DNA from: an uncultured Akkermansia sp.
GTDB taxonomy: Bacteria > Verrucomicrobiota > Verrucomicrobiia > Verrucomicrobiales > Akkermansiaceae
NCBI GenBank assembly: GCA_904501915.1
Contig: CAJGCV010000009.1
Span: forward strand, 1 to 32,979
Direction: 5' to 3'
Length of the DNA: 32,979 nt
The notes below the pieces were generated by a model that saw only the letters and a list, made by a program, of their open reading frames with translations, ran no database searches and had not been told where the DNA came from. A program made the translations under genes and the position numbers. Position 1 is the first letter of the stretch, and each line of letters opens with the position of its first letter. Of the stretch, positions 29,626-32,979 are shown piece by piece.

Positions 29626-32300
29626 TCAGAACCGGTAGCTGGCGCCCACGTTCATGTTGTGCTCCTGGCTGTCATCAGCCATGTCGAAGCTGTAGTTGCC
29701 GTGCAGGTTCAAGCGGTCGTTCAGTTCGTACACGGTGCCCACGCTCACGCGGCCACCCAGGCGGCCGGGATTGGTGCCGGAATAGCTGACACCGTTGGCA
29801 GATGTGGTAGGGTTGTGGCGCATGGCATCATTGTAGACGCTGGCTTCACCATATACTGTGGTTTTGCTGGTGGCCTTGCAGGAGAGCCCCACACCTGCCT
29901 CTGTGCGGAGATTTTGCATGGAGCTGATCTGGACTGCACCGGCAGTAGCATCCTCTGCGGCAAAGTATTGCACGCCGGCAAACACGGAGCCGGTGGTCTT
30001 TTCGCTCATCTGGCGCAGGTAGGATGCGCGGGCATCCAGCTGCATGTTCTTCTGCTCCCATTCGCCGTTGATGGCGGCTGTTTCAGACGTGGTGTTGCCC
30101 ACAGCTGCGCTCCAGTCGATGACGATGTTGCTCTTCTGCCCGACCTTCCACGAGGCGGCGCGGCCATACAACGCAAAGTGCTCGGTCTCTTGGTCAATCC
30201 TGGAGAGGCCAAAGGGAGTCACCTTGCCCCAGTCGTAGCCCATGGCGGCACCCAGGGTGCGGCCTGTCACAAAGCGCTGCTCGGCACCAATGGCTCCGCC
30301 AAAGATGCTGTAATCAGCCCCAATGCCGCCAATGCGGGAGCTCTGCCCGTAGACACGACCCCAGGCGATGGTCTGACCACCGGGAATGAGACCACCCTTG
30401 CCGTCTGCCACGCCGGGAAGAACGACGGCGTTGCTGCGGCCACCCCACAGGGTAGATACAAAGGCCTGAGAGCTCTTGAAGGCCCCCCAGTTACCCGCCA
30501 GGGTATTCTGGAGGTCTTCAGCTACCACGAACAGGTAAAGAATGCTGTCAATCCATTTCAAATCATTGAAGCTCACGGTGTGCTGTCCTGTGGCGGTTGC
30601 AGCGCGGCGGTTGTAGGTGGTGCCGGTGGTCACGTTGTTGATGGTCACGTTTTCCTCTGTCCATTTGGTGGTATCGACGTTGCCGTTGGTGGCGTCAATC
30701 AACATGTAGCGACCGCTGGCGAGGCCTTTGCTGACATTGAAATTCAGGGTAATGGGACCGTCGATGGTGACGTTTCCGATTGTTGTGCAGAGGGCACCGT
30801 TGATGTTGTCTTCGGACAGGGTGAAGGTGTGTGTGCGGATGTTGAAAAGATTCCAGTTTGCGGAGGTGATGTTCAGTTTGGCACCTTCAGACATCACAAT
30901 TTCTCCCAGAGTGGAGGTGTTGTCAATGTTCAGCGTAGAATCTTTTGCTATCACGACCTGATCAAAGCCATAGGCCCAGTATGCATTGCCATTGTATGCT
31001 TTTTCTTCAGTGCCAACATACAAGGTGCGCGTGCCATCAATCAGATTGGCATCACCACCATAGATGTAGCCGGTCACGGTGCCACCGAGAAGGTAGACGC
31101 TTGTGTCCCCTGTGATATGGCCGCTGTTGGCTGCATAGATGTTCTGGACAGAGCCGCCATTGAGCGTCACAGACACATTGCCATCAATTTCGCCCATCGT
31201 ACAACCGGTAGCCGTGCCGTTTACGGTTCCCCCGTTGATGGTAACGGATACATCACCGGTGACATTGCCGCCATAAGTGCCATGTACATTGCTCACCGAG
31301 CCATCATTGATGGTGATGGAAGAACCTCCTTTAATGGTGCCGCCACAGATGCCGTAAACTGTTCCTACGCTGCCATTATTGATGGTGACGGAAGAGTCTC
31401 CTTTAACGGTGCCCCCATAGGTGCCGTAGACTGTTCCTACGCTGCCATTATTGATGGTGACGGAAGAGTCTCCTTTAACGGTGCCCCCATAGGTGTTTAC
31501 CAGCATAGAGACATTACCATTCTCGATGGTTGTGGTAGCATTTTGTGCTGTGCCGGCAAGCATACAGTAAAGATTTGTGGCCGTGGCATTCTTGACGGTA
31601 ACACCGACATCTCCGGAGACCATACCGCCATTGTTGGCGTATAAATTAGTGACGGTGCCACCTTCCACATTCACCTTGACTGCGCCATTAACAGAATCGC
31701 TGCCGGTGGAGCCGTTGATTGTTCTGATGGTGGCGTTCTCCTTGACGTTGATGGAAATATTACCTATTTTATTGTATTTTTGAAGGAACTCTTCCGTGAT
31801 GGGCTCCCCTTCTTGGGCCATGAGATTACCGCCTCGCACTTCGTCGATGTCGGCATTACCCCCCACGTTGATGGTGATAGCATCAATATCTGCAGAGTCA
31901 ATGTAATTATTCTTGTTGCTGGTGCAGAGGTGATTGCCACCGAGAAGCATTGCTACTGTGCCACCTGTGATGGTCATCTGTACTGTGCCATCGACAGGAT
32001 TGCTGTGATACGTATTGGCAGAAAGTGTTCCCGTGATAGTGCCCCCTGTCATTTCGATGGTAACATCGCGCAGCTGAGTGTGGTTAAACACTGTATTACC
32101 ATCCGCCGTGGGAACGTATGTACCACCGGAATTGAGGGCCTTATCGCCCCCCCAATTTTTACAGTTGAATCATAGGTGCCATCTCCATTGGCGGTGTGTG
32201 TATAATCGATACCATCGGCTTGGATTTCGGCATAGCTGTTGGCACAGATGAGGGAGGCCAGCAAAGCGGCACAGAGTACTTTGGGGAGTCTTACTTTCAT
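29626..32300 (-). CDS. Autotransporter with glycine-rich passenger, frame-broken by a G7 tract (phase OFF)
   Basis: The start at 32300 opens a signal peptide (MKVRLPKVLCAALLASLICA, then NSYA-EI). The frame breaks about 50 residues in, at a run of seven G (minus strand, 32153-32147). With eight G the frame runs on as KIGGGDKALNSGG into the long open frame ending at 29626, giving 891 residues. The passenger is a parallel-beta array with 24-residue units (GGTVKGDSSVTINNGSVGTV). The last 290 residues form an outer-membrane autotransporter barrel (WGRVYGQSSRIGGIGADYSI ... GASYRF, final Phe). The homopolymer fits slipped-strand phase variation; a sequencing error is the alternative. A promoter lies at 32367-32395. 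Confidence 0.85.
31359..31495 (-). repeat. 72-bp tandem repeat in the passenger
   Basis: 65 bp starting CTGTTCCTACGC at 31359-31423 recur identically at 31431-31495, a 72-bp period that codes for one 24-residue beta-helix unit. Less exact copies lie on either side. Confidence 0.8.
32147..32153 (-). repeat. Homopolymer tract (G7 on coding strand), putative phase switch
   Basis: Seven C on the plus strand, reading GGGGGGG in the autotransporter gene. The tract lies after the signal peptide, where a change of length by one base restores or breaks the full reading frame; seven here is out of frame, eight is in frame. Confidence 0.8.
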
Positions 32301-32366
32301 GCTGTTGTATTGTTTGCAGAAAAGGATAGATAATGAAGAGACGAGCTATAAACGGAAAACAACGTG

Positions 32367-32395
32367 TTAATAGCATACATGTTATATTTTGTAAA
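32367..32395 (-). promoter_or_regulatory. Putative autotransporter promoter
   Basis: On the minus strand: TTTACA (32395-32390), 17-nt spacer, TATTAA (32372-32367). This gives a leader of about 60 nt to ATG 32300, unlike the short leaders elsewhere. Confidence 0.45.
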
Positions 32396-32459
32396 GCCTT
32401 TTGTGTAAGGAAACACGCAGCACACATGGTACCCAACGATTGTGCCCTTAAATGGAGAT

Positions 32460-32482
32460 TTGTCGCGCAGAATGCGCGACAA
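32460..32482. other. Stem-loop upstream of the autotransporter promoter
   Basis: TTGTCGCGC, loop AGAAT, GCGCGACAA: a perfect 9-bp stem (32460-32482). It may be an operator-like palindrome or the end of a transcript. A direct repeat ATTTCAAAT occurs twice just beyond it (about 32487-32510). Confidence 0.45.
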
Positions 32483-32600
32483 CGGATTTCAAATTTTAAC
32501 ATTTCAAATCATTGCCATCCCATAGAGGCACGATAACGAGCCGCTATAGTGCATGATTGCTGGATGTATGGATGATTTTCTTTGAAAAAAGGTTTAGGAA

Positions 32601-32834
32601 TTAGGGGTGGAAGAATCTCTCGGCGGTTCCTGCTGTCCCATACCTGCTAACAATAAGATTTACTGAGCGTTTCGCCCAGAGTGCCCCTTTCATCAAGGTG
32701 CAGAAGTGTCTGAAATCTCGCTTCCAATTGCTCAGAAAGGCCATGATTCGCATCAGCAAATAGGTGAGCAACGCGCTCCATATCTGCCATTCTATGGCGT
32801 TACGGCTAAAAATCTTTGGGACACATGTGGGCAA
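32601..32834 (-). pseudogene. IS4-type transposase, C-terminal fragment
   Basis: The frame reads SRNAIEWQIWSALLTYLLMR, then IMAFLSNWKRDFRHFCTLMK and GALWAKRSVNLIVSRYGTAG. This matches the C-terminal helical part of IS4-superfamily DDE transposases (NA..WQIW.ALLTYLLLRF...RLF.LLR). The catalytic DDE region is absent; homology begins near 32800, after TGTCCCAAAGATTT. It is a remnant. Confidence 0.7.
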
Positions 32835-32840
32835 AAGCAG

Positions 32841-32889
32841 AAACGCTCAGCAGCGGTCATTACCATTGCTGAGCGTTTTAGTTTATCGG
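32841..32889. terminator. Bidirectional terminator-like hairpin
   Basis: AAACGCTCAGCA (32841-32852) pairs perfectly with TGCTGAGCGTTT (32867-32878), loop of 14, followed by TAGTTTAT on the plus strand and a CTGCTTTTG run on the minus strand. It probably ends a gene to the right of the window. Confidence 0.6.
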
Positions 32890-32893
32890 GCAA

Positions 32894-32960
32894 GCGGGAT
32901 TCTACCCGCCCCCTGCGGTCCTTCGGACTTCCCGCCGGGCGGTATCCCGGCGGCGCAGGG
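32894..32960. other. Compact structured element (stem plus three-way junction)
   Basis: A stem GCGGG/CCCGC (32894-32909) is followed by an outer stem CCCTGCG/CGCAGGG (32911-32917 and 32954-32960) that encloses two hairpins: GTCC-TTC-GGAC (32918-32928) and CCGCCGGG/CCCGGCGG (32932-32953). It could be part of a structured RNA or another stem-loop repeat. I cannot assign a family, and the window ends 19 bp later. Confidence 0.45.
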
Positions 32961-32979
32961 TCGGCTCATGCCACTGGCA

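Noticed and set aside
29506..31644. A 712-residue plus-strand open frame opposite the autotransporter.
   Set aside because: It is the antisense of the repetitive Gly/Thr/Val passenger and barrel; composition is rich in His, Ala and Val without any motif, and it spans the autotransporter terminator.
32894..32909. GCGGGTAGAATCCCGC read on the minus strand as a tRNA T-arm.
   Set aside because: The loop has six bases and lacks the TTC motif, and no anticodon arm or acceptor stem can be built around it.

Overview
The window looks like a chromosomal segment of a Verrucomicrobiota bacterium, most likely a gut Akkermansia relative. The grounds are a PEP-CTERM sorting tail (PEPTTATLSLLALAGLCARRRRK-type), autotransporter and ankyrin/Sel1 lipoproteins, a sialic-acid lyase plus GlcNAc/ManNAc epimerase, moderately high GC, and an almost complete lack of Shine-Dalgarno sequences. 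No tRNA, rRNA or CRISPR array was found. The genus is an inference.

Layout. 1-500: end of a PEP-CTERM protein, a heptamer repeat, a terminator and the first stem-loop array. 500-4639: a plus-strand run of a Bax-inhibitor-1 membrane protein, a KH-R3H RNA-binding protein, a secreted thioredoxin-fold-like protein and a large ankyrin lipoprotein. 4640-5454: an IS630 remnant bounded by inverted repeats and TA, filled with stem-loop arrays. 5455-6992: minus-strand Sel1 protein and a lipoprotein. 7127-8731: an ABC-F ATPase, followed by another stem-loop array. 8940-17605: minus-strand block with a membrane protein and a four-gene phage-type operon (ejection-like protein, 1721-aa giant protein, intact large terminase, 42-aa hydrophobic peptide) that has its own promoter and terminator but no portal, capsid or integrase. 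17653-18830: phosphoglycerate mutase and a membrane-anchored protein. 18948-24355: a tight five-gene operon, nanA, epimerase, degenerate PFK, degenerate S11 carboxypeptidase-like lipoprotein, intact PFK. 24475-27953: Ca2+-type P-ATPase and a small membrane protein. 27999-29126: an ankyrin/DnaJ-zinc-finger lipoprotein. 29626-32300: an autotransporter interrupted by a G7 tract, apparently in a phase-OFF state. 32301-32979: its promoter, an IS4-type transposase remnant, a terminator and a compact structured element.

How the genes work together. The five-gene operon would take sialic acid to ManNAc plus pyruvate and ManNAc to GlcNAc, and couples this to glycolysis through two phosphofructokinase paralogues, one of which has lost its key catalytic residues. 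It also carries a penicillin-binding-type lipoprotein that lacks all three catalytic motifs. Phosphoglycerate mutase lies next door.

Most unusual signals: (1) arrays of different perfect stem-loops joined by a constant linker CGATAT or CGAAAT, the reverse of CRISPR logic; (2) the two-pseudoenzyme operon; (3) the capsid-less phage operon; (4) the homopolymer switch in the autotransporter; (5) several promoters whose -10 box sits only 6-17 nt before the start codon.
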